DNA of 50,413 bases from Scleroderma bovista (GCA_037178675.1 JAYMGJ010000557.1:1-50413), one strand, 5' to 3'; positions 23,360-33,952 are shown, numbered from the stretch's first letter. Numbers and translations are program-made. The notes: generated by a model from the letters alone, not told the origin.

Positions 23360-24540
23360 GCAGATCAGCTCAGAGGAGAGAAATTACTCACTCAATTTCC
23401 GCGGACTTGCGCTATCAAATCTGACAGACTTAGGTGGCATAGCGGTAGCAAAGATGCAAGTTGACAAGATGGAATTGACGTGGAATGGAAATCACAATTG
23501 AATGATTATATAATAATGGTTTCCATATATAGTTCATTTATCTCACCACTGGAAAGATTTGCTGATAGTGTGTTGTGCCAAAGGTATCGGCAAGTGCCGA
23601 TGTTATACAAGTGCTGATGGTATTACAAATGTATGTCCTGCCGCTGGGGTGTGTGCCGATTGTCTACCGTATGCATGTTCCAATGGAATGCTGTGCTGAT
23701 TACAGTATGTTACCTCAATCAACACCTAATGCCGCCATCCACGGCAATTATAGATACTCTTGCTATTTATGTATATCGGTAACATCGAAGAATTACTGCA
23801 AAGGTAAATCTTGCATTTGCCGGCGAAAGATTGGGATAGTATCATGTACATAGTGCCAATAGTGTGCTGTGTCACAAGTGTGATGTGCCGATAGTATGTG
23901 TGCCGATGGTAAGTGCCGATGGTGTGTATGTAGTGCCGATGGTATGTAGTGCCGATGGTATGTAGTGCCGATGGTATGTTGTGCCGATTGTATGTTGTGC
24001 CGATGTTGCTGTGCCGATAGTGTCTTGTGCGAATGGTTTGCAAGTGCCAATGTTATGCAAGTGCTGATCACTGTTGCAGCGGCATGGATGTAATGCCGCC
24101 GGTGGTTGTGCCGATTGTATGCCGATTGTATGTGCCGATGCAGTGCCGAGTGTATGTTCTCCCTTGTATGTTCTGCTGATTGTGTTGTGCCAGTGGATTA
24201 AAAGTATGTTGCTCCTTCCAATACTTGATGCCGCCATACATGGCAATTATAGTTACATCTGTAGGACATATCTAGCCTGCTCTTGGTATTCATGTATATC
24301 AGTAACGTTGAAAAGTTACTCCACAGGTAAATTTGGGATGTGCCGGCGACATATTGGCAATGCATTCATGGCTGTGGTTGAGACCATTACTGGCATGTCT
24401 CTGACAGAGTTCTCAGGCTGTGTCAATGATTCACAAGGACAACTCTACATGCATAAATATACTTTACAATGTGATGTATATGGTATACATGGAATAGGAA
24501 GCGGAAATTGTACAAAAGACGTAGGTATGATAAAAGAAAA
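23360..24540. repeat. GTGCCGAT array in a cargo-gene spacer
   Basis: From about 23570 to 24190 the plus strand repeats GTGCCGATGGTATGTA/TT-type words of about 16 bp, with drift. Two near-copies of GCCGCCATNCANGGCAATTATAG (23732 and 24231) and of CAGTAACGTTGAAAAGTTAC-type sequence flank the arrays. The rest is AT-richer spacer with no supported gene. Confidence 0.65.
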
Positions 24541-26507
24541 TTAGTCCGTTTCCATTTGCACACCGGCATCATGCCCGGCATCGGCATCGGAACTCCCAAT
24601 CTCCATATCGGATGCCGGCCCAACATCTCCATCTTCCGGCGGGCTGACCTCGATTGCTGGAATATTGCCGGTCTCTATGGTTGCGGCCACTTCATCACAA
24701 ATCGCTGTCAACAACACAATCTTGTGATCAGTAGCACATGGCTTGGTAATTGACAGACTTACCTTTTGGTGGGGCCCAGTCGTAGCTATCACCAGTTGGC
24801 TTGCTGGCACCCCTTTCATCGACCAAGCCTGGAGTTGCCACCTCCAGACTTGAGGCATTGTTGCGCAGCGCAACCTGCATACCATGGGTGCCGGTCGGCT
24901 CGCTCGAGCCATGTCGGGACGGATTGTTGGACGATGCCATTTCTTCCAGCATTGTGGTAGGCGCTAGTGCCAACGGGCTTGGCGGACTGGGGTGAGCGCA
25001 CTGCGAGACCTCGGGACATGTTGAGTCAGATGCCGGCTGTGTCGGTGCGAATGCCTGCCGCGATGCCGGACGTTGAAGGTGGGATGGTGTTGGGAACAGC
25101 TGTTCCCGCATCGCTTCAACCACCTGCCGTAAGCTGGCGACTTCTCCGAGCACGACGGCCAATCTTGCATTCGCTTCGTCCACCTTTCGTTCTGTTTCGG
25201 CCTGCTTTTCCCTCAAACGGACAACCTCCTCCTCGAGATCTTGTACATTGGAGGTATTTGTACTGTCTCCCGGTGTTGTGGGAGGGTTCGTGCCACTGCC
25301 GGCGGCCGTTGACGATGGACTTGCCGTCCTCGATGTCTTCCCTAGCCATGCTGGAGTATTGATCAGTACCCCATCAAAAACTGGATGGAATATCGATAGA
25401 AATAATATTAAATTGTTCGAATAATGAACGACTTACTTGGTTTCCTGGGCGGATTGGCCGCTGCTGGTGCCGGGGTCTGACGTTGGCTTTTTGCACGCTG
25501 TGACCTTCCTCGGTTGAGCGTTGAGGGCGCAGATGGTGAACGCCGACGCGGTGCAGGTTTCCTCGGTGCTTGTGAACGCGACCTTGACCTCGCTCTGACT
25601 GCCGTCATCATACTGCATGCAATCTTGCTGCAGCAACATTGCCAGCAAGCACGGCCTGGGTTCGCTGCACACCGTCGATCTCGCTGTACGCACTTGATGC
25701 AGCGATCCTTGTCATCCACCCACTCATAGCCTGTGTCTGGTGTCTGCATGTCGCGAACGTTTGGCCTTGGTCGCTTTGGCCGTGGTTGCGATGAGGCTTC
25801 TTCATCATCACCGTCGCTGTTGATCGTTGCGACGGATTGGGCACGCTTCCTCGGCTTGCGACTGCGACTGCGGCCCCTAGGCACCTCATCATCCTCGATG
25901 GCACGGCTTCCTTCTGGCACTGCTTGTGAGTCCTCAGTTTCACTGGGCTCACCTACTTGGCCACGACTGCCTTGCACCTCTGTCTCCTTTACCCCCGATG
26001 GTCCTGCCACTGCATTGTTCCCCGACGGCTCTACCGCTCTCCTCTTTCCCTTGTCCACCTTCTTCTGCGGCTTGCCTAGTTGGAACCAGGGATGGTCCCG
26101 GATATCGTGGTCCGTGGCGTTAACGATGTCCGGGAAGTGAGGCCACTTCCCTGTCGACAGGATCACCTCTGGCGCCTCCATAAACTGGTCGGCAGCAACG
26201 ATGATAGTCGGTATAATGAATCCTGCAGGTAACTCCTGCAGGACATTCTCGACCCGGCGCTATCATATCCTAATCAGTGAGTTGATTGATTGCAGATAAA
26301 TTTGCCACGCACCACCTGGGCCCAGATAGTTGACACTGCTTCCGACCATACACCCTTCTCCCGTGTGCTTCTCAAGCCATCAATCCGGCCTTGAATTATT
26401 TCAGCGGCCTGGGCGACGACTTCTTCTGCAGTGAGGGACGTAGCCGTTGACACGTCCTCTTGAACGGATGAGGCGGAGACGAACTGAGAACCTTCTGAAG
26501 TTTCCAT
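24541..26507 (-). CDS. KDZ-cargo protein with cysteine cluster and coiled coil
   Basis: Exon 1 (26507 to ~26311): METSEGSQFVSAS, helical AEEVVAQAAEIIQGRIDGL. Exon 2: ELPAGFIIPTIIVAADQFM, KWPHFPDIVNATDHDIRDHP, acidic and basic linkers, then the cluster DRCIKCVQRDRRCAANPG and CWQCCCSKIAC, followed by an Arg/Ser-rich basic tail. Exon 3 gives STNTSNVQDLEEEVVRLREK, RKVDEANARLAVVLGEVASL and RQVVEAMREQL, a clear coiled coil. The last exon ends in an acidic GSSDADAGHDAGVQMETD, with TAA at 24541-24543. The C-x2-C-x6-C ... C-x2-C-C-C layout resembles the Cys-rich segment of a widespread agaricomycete protein group but is not a standard Zn2Cys6. It is probably a nuclear dimer; the function is unknown. 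Confidence 0.55.
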
Positions 26508-27300
26508 ATAGACTGTAAGGATGTGGAAATGGTAAAGCAGTGGTTGAGAGGAAGAACTGGGTCCGATTGCCGTGCGGCCTGAAGGATGTTCAACGTATTA
26601 TATAAGCATTTCACACCACAACATGTTTGCATTGTGGTCGCACACCAAAGTGGACTAAATCAAATATAGGTTAATAATTCAGCCACAAGTCCGACCAATC
26701 ATTGTCCTGACAATTCGGCTAATGAACCACACTGCCGCATTTCATATTGCATGATGGCCGCGTTTCTATTGCTTGTGATTGGCTGTCACAGTGCATTGTC
26801 CCATCACAATAATAAGGGATCTCGGATCGGCATTATGATTTGCCTTATTTTGGAGTGTGTCTCTCGGGGAACAATCGATGCGGCATGTATTAACACAGCC
26901 GCAGCTTGAGAAAGGGATCAATGCCGCATGTCAGTCATTGCGGTACGGCCATCATTAATTTAATGTTATCATTGCGGTACTTATTCGCACAGCCACCAGC
27001 CTGGCTGCCACCGGCCAGTATGTCAGTGGCAAATGCCGGTGTCCACAACCGTGCCGACACTGCCACACGGCACGGTCATTCCCATATTGCCGCACATGCA
27101 GCATGATGGCCGCACGGCTATTACTCCAGCACGTTTGTGATTCTCGGCAAGGTATTGCGGCACCTGCGCGATAGCTGCACAACCATTACCAGTATTTATG
27201 TTGTGCCGTTCTTGTAATGCCGCAATTCTATTATGCCGATGGTAGATTGCTGATGACATGTTGTGCCGCTGCTGTCGTCGGTTCAAATCCGACATTGCCC
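26508..27300. other. Right noncoding interior, GCCGCA-rich
   Basis: Upstream region of the cysteine-cluster gene, then sequence dominated by TGCCGCA, GCGGTA and GGCCGCA words (26730-27190). No gene is supported. A T-arm-like GTCGGTTCAAATCCGAC sits at about 27278-27294. Confidence 0.4.
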
Positions 27301-27307
27301 GAAAAAC

Positions 27308-27545
27308 AATTCTGCCGACAGTGTGTTCTGCCGACAGCCTTGTTCTGCCGACAGCCCTTGTTCTGCCGACAGTGTGTTCTGCCGACAGCCTTGTTCTGCC
27401 GCCAGCGTTGTTCTGCCGACAACGTGTTCTGCTGACAGCCTTGTTCTGTCGACAGTGTGTTCTGCCGACAGCCTTGTTCTGCCGACAGTGCCGACAGTGT
27501 TCTGCCGACAGCCTTGTTCTGCCGACAGTGTGTTCTGCCAATGCC
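27308..27545 (+). repeat. TTCTGCCGACAG tandem array
   Basis: About 13-14 units of 16-19 bp with core TTCTGCCGACAG, alternating spacers GTG and CCTTG. The core is a near-palindrome; one unit is the exact palindrome CTGTCGACAG. Units touch each other, so this is a tandem repeat and not a CRISPR array. Confidence 0.85.
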
Positions 27546-27709
27546 ATGTAGTGCCGATTGTGTCGTGCCACACCTGGCTTACCGCTACTTTAGAGAAGAC
27601 CAGATGCCCGGCCCTACATTTATACAAGGGATTAGTTCTAAGGGCCTGCTGTGTATATTGGGAGGCCAAACATTATGGCCGATCATACTGAAGGGGAAGC
27701 ATATCAGCT

Positions 27710-28140
27710 GGCCTTCCCATCTAGCTAGGTGTCCCCAGAAGGAGGGCTTGCTTAATGCTCTGGGACACCGCATTCATAGCCTGTCACTTTGAAGTGTACT
27801 GCAAGGCCCTCCCATATAGGTAGATAACACCTTTCTGAGGGCCCACCTAATGCTATGGGACATTGTACCTATTGTTGCCATGTGCCCTGCACATAATAGA
27901 TGAAACTGGCTCCAGGGCCTACTCATAGTCATGGGACACCAATCCCATGGCTGGGTATTCTTAAAGGTACACCATGCATGCAGCCCATTGGAAAGCACGG
28001 GATGCTGTTTCTTTGGCTGGCCCTGCAACAAGAAAGGGACACCAAAGGTACAGCCCAATGCAAAGCACAGGACACCAATACCACAGCCAAATGCAAAGCA
28101 TGGGACACTGGTACAGAGGCCCTTCTATTGACTCCCGTCC
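27710..28140 (+). repeat. Subterminal direct repeat, right copy
   Basis: Same-orientation match of 10690-11160. Shared words include GAGGGCTTG, CTCTGGGACACC, TGTCACTTT, TAGATAACACCT, AATGCTATGGGA, CTTAAAGGTACA and GCCCATTGGAA in the same order. Confidence 0.7.
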
Positions 28141-28320
28141 GCAGGCTAGCCGCATTGCAGCACTTACTACCGTCCTTTTGCCGAAATGCTGCGGCAAGCC
28201 CCCTGCCATCCTTGGCCTGAATCTGCGGCATATAGTCCTCTGGCCGCATGCCGCAGCTCCCTTGCCGCATTAGGTCCTATTGCCACAGGCCATATCCTGA
28301 TCTAGTGTACTAGTGTGTCA

Positions 28321-28507
28321 GCCCACCAATATTACTTGGTGACAACCTTTCCATGAGCCACCAATATGGCATGGTGAAACACCTTACCATTAGCCCACTC
28401 GTATGACATGGGGATGCACCATGGCTGGGCCCTATCTCAGCTGGTCATGTAGCACGGCCGATTGTCAGCTTCGTCTGTCCGTGTTGTATGGGACAATGCA
28501 GGTGCAT
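28321..28507 (-). repeat. Right terminal inverted repeat of the KDZ element
   Basis: Inverted partner of 10014-10163: 20 bp core at 28448-28467, inner block 28321-28345, outer nonamer at 28499-28507. Confidence 0.75.
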
Positions 28508-28552
28508 TATGTGAGGGCATGGTGAGCACATCAACCACATTTTCAGTCATTT

Positions 28553-29467
28553 GTGGGTGCTCAGCCTGGACAAAGGTGGGACTTTGATGCCGAGCTAATG
28601 CATCAATTTCAACATGCTCACAATGAGCGGCGAAGAAATCGTGTTAATGGTCGGCAACAGCGTAATGCACAAGCAGAGATTCCAGTGCCTGCTCCAGCTG
28701 CAAATTCCAATGTCTTTGCTGATGCTCAACATGGGCAATTCAATGCACAATTTCATCAGCACATAATCAACTTTGAAGCAGAAACAGAAGTGCAGAATAA
28801 TGGTGCATTGTATGCAGAGCAGGCACAAAGGGAAGAGTTGCAACGTGACTTGCTTGCCCAGCAGCAAGTAGCACAGCAGCAAATGTTGAATGTTCAACTT
28901 GAACTGGCCCAATGATCATATGCTCATCAAGAGCAACTTCAAGTCCTGGCTGATCAGGAAAGAGAACACCAGGCTATAGAAATGCTTCGTTGTCAATGTG
29001 AGGCAGAAGCTGCATATGAACAACGAGAACAGGAGATGCTTCGTCGCCAACATGAGGCAGAAGCTGCACATCAACGACAAGAACAGGAGATGCTTCATCG
29101 CCAACATGAGGCAGAAGCTGAACGTCAACAACAGGAACTTGAGGTGCTTCATCGCCAACAGGTGTTGGAGCAGGAGTTGGCAACTCAACAGAGGCGGGAA
29201 CAGGAACAACGTCATCTCAATGAGCTCTATCAGGAATATGGGCCTCAATCTGCAGAACAGCATGCAGAGGACCAGGCAAGAAATCAGGACAACCATCCTA
29301 ATAATCCTAATGAAGGGTTTCCTCACAATGATCCTGTTCCCCCTGTTCAAGAACCTGTTCCTCCTAATGAACCACATGTTCCAGTCCCTCAACCATCACC
29401 CCCTCCCCCACCCCCTCCTCGGTGGCACCACTTCCTCCAGGTGGCAGGCCCTATCATGAGCCCATAA
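28553..29467 (+). pseudogene. Helitron N-terminal Gln-rich coiled-coil region with in-frame TGA
   Basis: The frame opens with VGAQPGQRWDFDAELMHQF (no ATG at 28553; the first ATG is near 28598). It is rich in Gln and Glu and contains three to four 18-residue repeats of the form EMLRRQHEAEAAHQRQEQ encoded by a 54 bp DNA repeat (28980-29170), then a poly-proline tract. A TGA at 28913-28915 interrupts it and it overlaps the Rep frame (29422) by 46 bp in another frame. It may be the 5' part of the Rep-helicase gene separated by a nonsense change and a frameshift or intron in the poly-C run near 29400. Confidence 0.5.
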
Positions 29468-32400
29468 CAAAAAACAATCTTGGTGCTATGAGTGTGGAAT
29501 GCCGGCATTGTCATGCACTACACTTTGACTGTGAAAAGCTCAGTAAATCAACTCGAAATAATATAGTCTTTGGCATGTGCTGCCTGGAGGGATTGGTACA
29601 ACTTCCTCCTTTCCCTCAATGGCCAGTGACACTTCAGAACTTATTCCAAAATCACCACTTTCGCGAGCATATTCGACAATATAACAGCTCACTTGCATTT
29701 ACCTCTCTGGGTGTCGAGGTTGATCGTCATACTGTACAAGGCTCTGGCCCTGCAGCCTTTCGCATTCATGGTGTTCTCTATCATCTGATGGGAAGTCTTA
29801 TACCAGCAGAAGGTCGAGAACCATCTTATGCACAGCTGTACATTTACGACCCTGAGGAGGCTACCGATCGTCATACTCAAAGAAACCCACAGCTTCAACG
29901 TGCAGTCTTACAAGAGTTGCATGACATGCTTACAAATCTTCATCCATATGTTCAAGTATACAAGCAAGCTTACCAAGTCATGCGGGAGAAACCTCCTGAA
30001 CAACACACTGATGTTCGTGTGCAACTGCATTTTAGCCCTGGGACAGATGGTCGACGATACAATCTGCCTACGACAGATGAAATTGCTGCAATCATTCCTG
30101 GAGATGGTACAGAAGCAATCAATGAGCATCGTGAAATTGTGCTCCACTTGCAAGGTGGTGGTCTGCGAAGAATTAGCCACCTTCACCAGTCATATTCAAC
30201 TCTACACTATGTCTTGCTGTTTCCTCGAGGAGAGGAGGGATGGCACCTCAACATCCCTCTTCAAAATATACGTGTCACCAGGTCAAAATATGTCACACAG
30301 ACCCTATACTATGCTTTTCGACTACACACTCGACCCCCAGAAATCGATCCGAGCAATATCTTTCGTGGTGGAAGGCTTTTTCAACAATATGTTTGTGATG
30401 CTTGGGCTTCTGTAGAACAAAGCAAGCTCACTTGGGTCTTCAATAATCAGAAGAAGATTCGATCTGAACTCTATGGTGGACTACAAGATCGTCTAGCTCA
30501 AGACCCTAATCTTGACCTCCGTGACACTGGCCGTAGTGTTGTTCTACCATCATCCCACTCTGGAAGCCCACGTTACATGCAGCAGCTGTTGCAAGACTCG
30601 CTTGCAATCTGTCGTGATTGTAAAAAACCTGATTTGTTTTTGACGATGACTGCAAACCCAACCTGGCCAGAAATTGCTGACAATCTTCTTCCAGGCAAGT
30701 ATGTTTTATTTTTATATTTGAATTTTCCACTCACATGCATTATAACCAATAGGTCAGACAGCAGTGGATCGACCTGACTTGGTAGCCCATGTATTTTATC
30801 AGAAGCAGCAGGCTTTGCTTCAGATGATTCGAAAAGGCTATTATGGAGCTGTGGCCGGATTGGTGTACACCATTGAGTATCAAAAACAAGGACTTCCTCA
30901 TATGCATCTTCTTATCTTTTTGGAAGATGAAGACAAGATTCGGGTCATTGAGAAAATCGATGCATTCATATCTGCTCAGATACCTGATCCAGTCATGCAT
31001 CCTCAATTGTATGAGGCAGTCTCCAAATACATGGTCCATAACTGCTCTCCACAGCGCTGTGTGGAGAATGGAAAATGCAAGAAGTACTTTCCAAAGTCTT
31101 TTTGCGAGCAGACAGTCATGAAGGATGATGGATATCCAGAGTATGCTCGACCTAACAATGGCCGTACCATCCAGAAGGTCATCAATAACGATGCTGAAGT
31201 CTACACAAATGAACGTGTGGTTCCCCATCCTTGGAAACTCATTGTTCAATTTGACTGTCACATCAACTTGGAAGTCTGTGCCAGTATCAAATCGATTAAA
31301 TATGTACACAAGTACATATATAAAGGCCCGGACTGTGCAACCCTTCAAACTCAGGGACATGATGAAGTCAAGGCCTATTTAGACAGCCGCTACATCTCCT
31401 CTGTGGAAGCTGCCTGGAGACTTTTCGAATTTGGCATGCATTTAGAATGGCCCTTGGTTTACCACCTACCAGTTCACCTTGAGGACCAACAGTCTGTTAC
31501 TTATCAGGATGATGAGGACGCTCAACAAGTTCTGGAGGAAGCAAGAAATAAGGATACCAGGCTGACTGGATGGTTCAAGGCCAATTCTGATGCTGCCTGC
31601 ATTGAAGCTGGGGCTCCTAATTATCTGTATCAAGACTTTCCAAAGCAGTTTGTCTGGAAAAAGGTCAAAGTTAATGGACAAAATGTTTGGACATGGAAGC
31701 CCCGTCAACAGGCTAAAGCTATTGGACGCATGTACTCTGTGCCTCCGACTGCTGGGGAACGCTTCTATCTTCGACTTTTGCTTACCGAAGTAAAAGGTAT
31801 GTTGTATGAATTAATCTTAACAGAATGTTTTGATCCAATGTAAATTCAAATATAGGGGCAACTTCTTTTGAAAATTTGAGAACATTTGAGGATCAAATTC
31901 ATCCTACTTTTAAAGAGGCTTGCCGTGCCAGAGCTCTCTTAGAAGATGATGATGAATGGCTACAATGTCTTCAAGATGCATCATTGATGCAAACAGGCCA
32001 ACAGTTGCGAAATCTTTTTGTTATGATTTTACTTCACTGTAGTCCAGTGGATCCTCACCGTTTGTGGGCTGCAACAAAGGGTCATCTTTGTGATGATCTA
32101 CAATATCAGTTGACCCATCATCTACACATGCAAGATCCCACAGAGGATCAGATTTATGACTATGGTCTTTACTTGATCAATGTCGGCCTTCGGAAAAGTG
32201 GAAAATCTTTACAGGATTTTGCAGAAATGCCTTTGCCTCAGATTCATTGGGAAAATAGGGTTGGAAACCAGCTGATTGCTGAGCAGCACAATTATGATCT
32301 GAATGCTCTGCATCAGATTGTAGAAAATGGTGAAAGAACTCTGACTGATGAACAGAGAGCAGTTTATGATGCTATGTTGGAAAAGGTTGAAAACAATCAA

Positions 32401-33744
32401 GCAGGAGGATCCTTTCTTCATAGTGCAGGTGGCTGTGGAAAGACTTATGTCTGCAATCTGTTGGCTGCAGCTGTACGTGCAAGAGAAAAGATTGTCCTTT
32501 GTGTGGCATCTTCTGGAATTGCATCATTACTGCTCTCAGGTGGTCGAACTGCTCATTCACGGTTCAAAATTCCTATTCCCATAAATGAGGCCAGTACCTG
32601 CAATATCAAAAAGGATGATCCATGGCATGAACTGCTCCTTCATACATCCCTTATTATTTGGGATGAAGTTCCTATGCAACATCGACATGTTATAGAATGT
32701 GTTGATCGTAGTTTGCGTGATCTGCGTGGTGTGGATGCTGACTTTGGGGGTATTCCTGTTCTTTTCGTAGGGGACTTTCGGCAAACTCTTCCTGTTGTTC
32801 CCCATGGCTCTCGGGAACATATTGTGGGTGCAACTTTTTGTCGCTCTCAGCTTTGGGGGAACATACGTGTTTTTAAGCTTGAAACTAACATGCGACTGGG
32901 AAGAGATCCCATATGTGACCAATTTGCTGAGTGGCTTCTTCAGATTGGTGCTGGAATTGGCATGAGTGCTGAAAATGAAGTCACCCTTCCTGAGTACATG
33001 CGCTGTGGTAATGATATGCATTCGCTTATTGATGCACTGTATGGAGAGCTACTTGACCCAACACGTGATCATGCTTTACCAAATGATTATTTCTTGGATT
33101 GTACCATTCTCTCTGCTAAGAATGTTGAGGTCAATGAAATAAACTCCACAGTTCTTGCATCATTTACTGGCGAAACAACAATTTATACCAGTGTAGACTC
33201 TGTTACCGAAAAAGAATATGACTACATTCCCACTGAGTTTCTCCACACCTTGGATCCTTCTGGATTCCCACTTCACCAGCTGGAGCTTAAAAATGGTGCT
33301 CCATTCATGCTACTACGAAACTTGGACCCAAGTCATGGCCTTTACAATGGCACACGAATGATTTTGGTGTCATCTACTCGACGTGTTCTTCAGTGTCGTG
33401 TGCTTCGAAAGGAAAATGAAGGAGTTGAAGGTGGTGATAATGATATTGTGCTCATTCCACGAATGGCCTTGGATGCCCCACAGGATGAGTTTCCAGTTCC
33501 ACTTCGACGTCTACAATTTCCAGTTCGTCTTGCTTTTTCAATGACCATCAATAAATCTCAGGGCCAGAGTGTCAAATATGTAGGACTAGATTTACGTACA
33601 CCTGTTTTTTCACATGGTCAACTTTATGTGGCTCTTTCCAGGTGTACCCACCCTCACCATGTTAAGGCCATTTTTCCTCAAGGACAGAATAGTACTTTGA
33701 CTACAAATGTCGTATTTACTGAAGTGCTTAGAAATTTGATTTGA
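29422..33744 (+). CDS. Helitron Rep (HUH) endonuclease-Pif1-type helicase
   Basis: Exons 29422-30694, 30753-31796 and 31856-33744, about 1,400 residues. Zinc-finger-like start SVECRHCHALHFDCEKLS and MCCLEGLVQLPP; Helitron Rep region with DLFLTMTANPTWPEI; HUH motif QGLPHMHLLIFLED; catalytic tyrosine region KSIKYVHKYIYKGPD; linker LTEVKGATSFENLRTF. The helicase has Walker A SAGGCGKTY, Walker B LIIWDEVPMQ, FVGDFRQTLPVVP, and C-terminal LAFSMTINKSQGQSVKYVGL with GQLYVALSRC. Intron 1 uses a GC donor (GCAAGT) and intron 2 GT-AG. The family nicks and transfers single-stranded DNA for rolling-circle transposition. The start is uncertain because the upstream frame is broken; from 29422 on no lesion is seen. 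Confidence 0.9.
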
Positions 33745-33842
33745 TTCATTGTTTTTTTGTGATTCAAATTGAAAATGTTTAAGCTTGAATGTCTGAAAGG
33801 TATTGTGGTTTTATCCTTACTAATATGCCTGGCAAAAATAGG

Positions 33843-33911
33843 TAGGATAAGCATTGCCCAGCAAGATAGGATAAGCATTGCCCAGCAAACTAGGATAAGC
33901 ATTGCCCGGCG
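33843..33911 (+). repeat. 24 bp tandem repeat at Helitron 3' end
   Basis: Three copies of a 24-mer beginning TAGGATAAGCATTGCCC at 33843, 33867 and 33891; the third runs into the terminal hairpin. Such subterminal repeats are plausible as part of the 3' recognition region. Confidence 0.85.
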
Positions 33912-33913
33912 CT

Positions 33914-33945
33914 GCCTGCCGAAGGCAGGCACCAGCGCTAGCTGG
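33914..33945 (+). other. Helitron 3' terminal hairpin and CTRR end
   Basis: Stem 33914-33920 with 33924-33930, loop GAA, then 11 nt and CTGG followed by T. A second inverted pair, ACCAGC/GCTGGT (33931-33946), overlaps the end. Confidence 0.65.
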
Positions 33946-33952
33946 TAATCAC

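Larger units (their letters stand above)
10014..28507. mobile_element. KDZ-class DNA transposon carrying a TET/JBP dioxygenase
   Basis: The ends are defined by degenerate terminal inverted repeats. A perfect 20-mer core TGACAATCGGCCGTGCTACA lies at 10052-10071 and inverted at 28448-28467. Outside it ATGCACCTG recurs inverted (about 10014-10022 and 28499-28507). Inside it a second block, 10139-10163 against 28321-28345, shares TTGTCACCAAGT and GGTGGGC. A ~430 bp direct repeat lies inside both ends. Cargo: unknown gene (minus), TET/JBP (plus), KDZ transposase (minus), unknown genes at 19666-22059 (plus), 22140-23359 (minus) and 24541-26507 (minus). KDZ elements with linked TET/JBP genes are known in mushroom-forming fungi. 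Exact outer ends and the target duplication are unresolved. Confidence 0.8.
28508..33945 (+). mobile_element. Helitron (5' end unresolved)
   Basis: Contains a Helitron Rep-helicase gene and ends with the expected 3' structure. A 7 bp stem GCCTGCC-GAA-GGCAGGC (33914-33930) is followed 11 nt later by CTGG (33942-33945) and a T, matching the CTRR|T rule; CTAG at 33938-33941 is an alternative that is not followed by T. The 5' TC terminus could not be found: the open frame begins within 50 bp of the KDZ right end. The KDZ element therefore probably inserted into, or truncated, the Helitron 5' region. Confidence 0.75.

Noticed and set aside
27308..27545. Regularly repeated short sequence resembling a CRISPR array
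   Set aside because: Units are 16-19 bp, contiguous, without unique spacers, and the organism is a eukaryote.
27217..27691. Overlapping frames rich in CRQ/SADS and SAEQGCRQNT
   Set aside because: Translations of the TTCTGCCGACAG array.
28301..28345. Possible Helitron 5' terminus (A followed by TCTAGTGTACTAG)
   Set aside because: It lies inside the matched terminal inverted repeat of the KDZ element, so it cannot be the start of the downstream Helitron.
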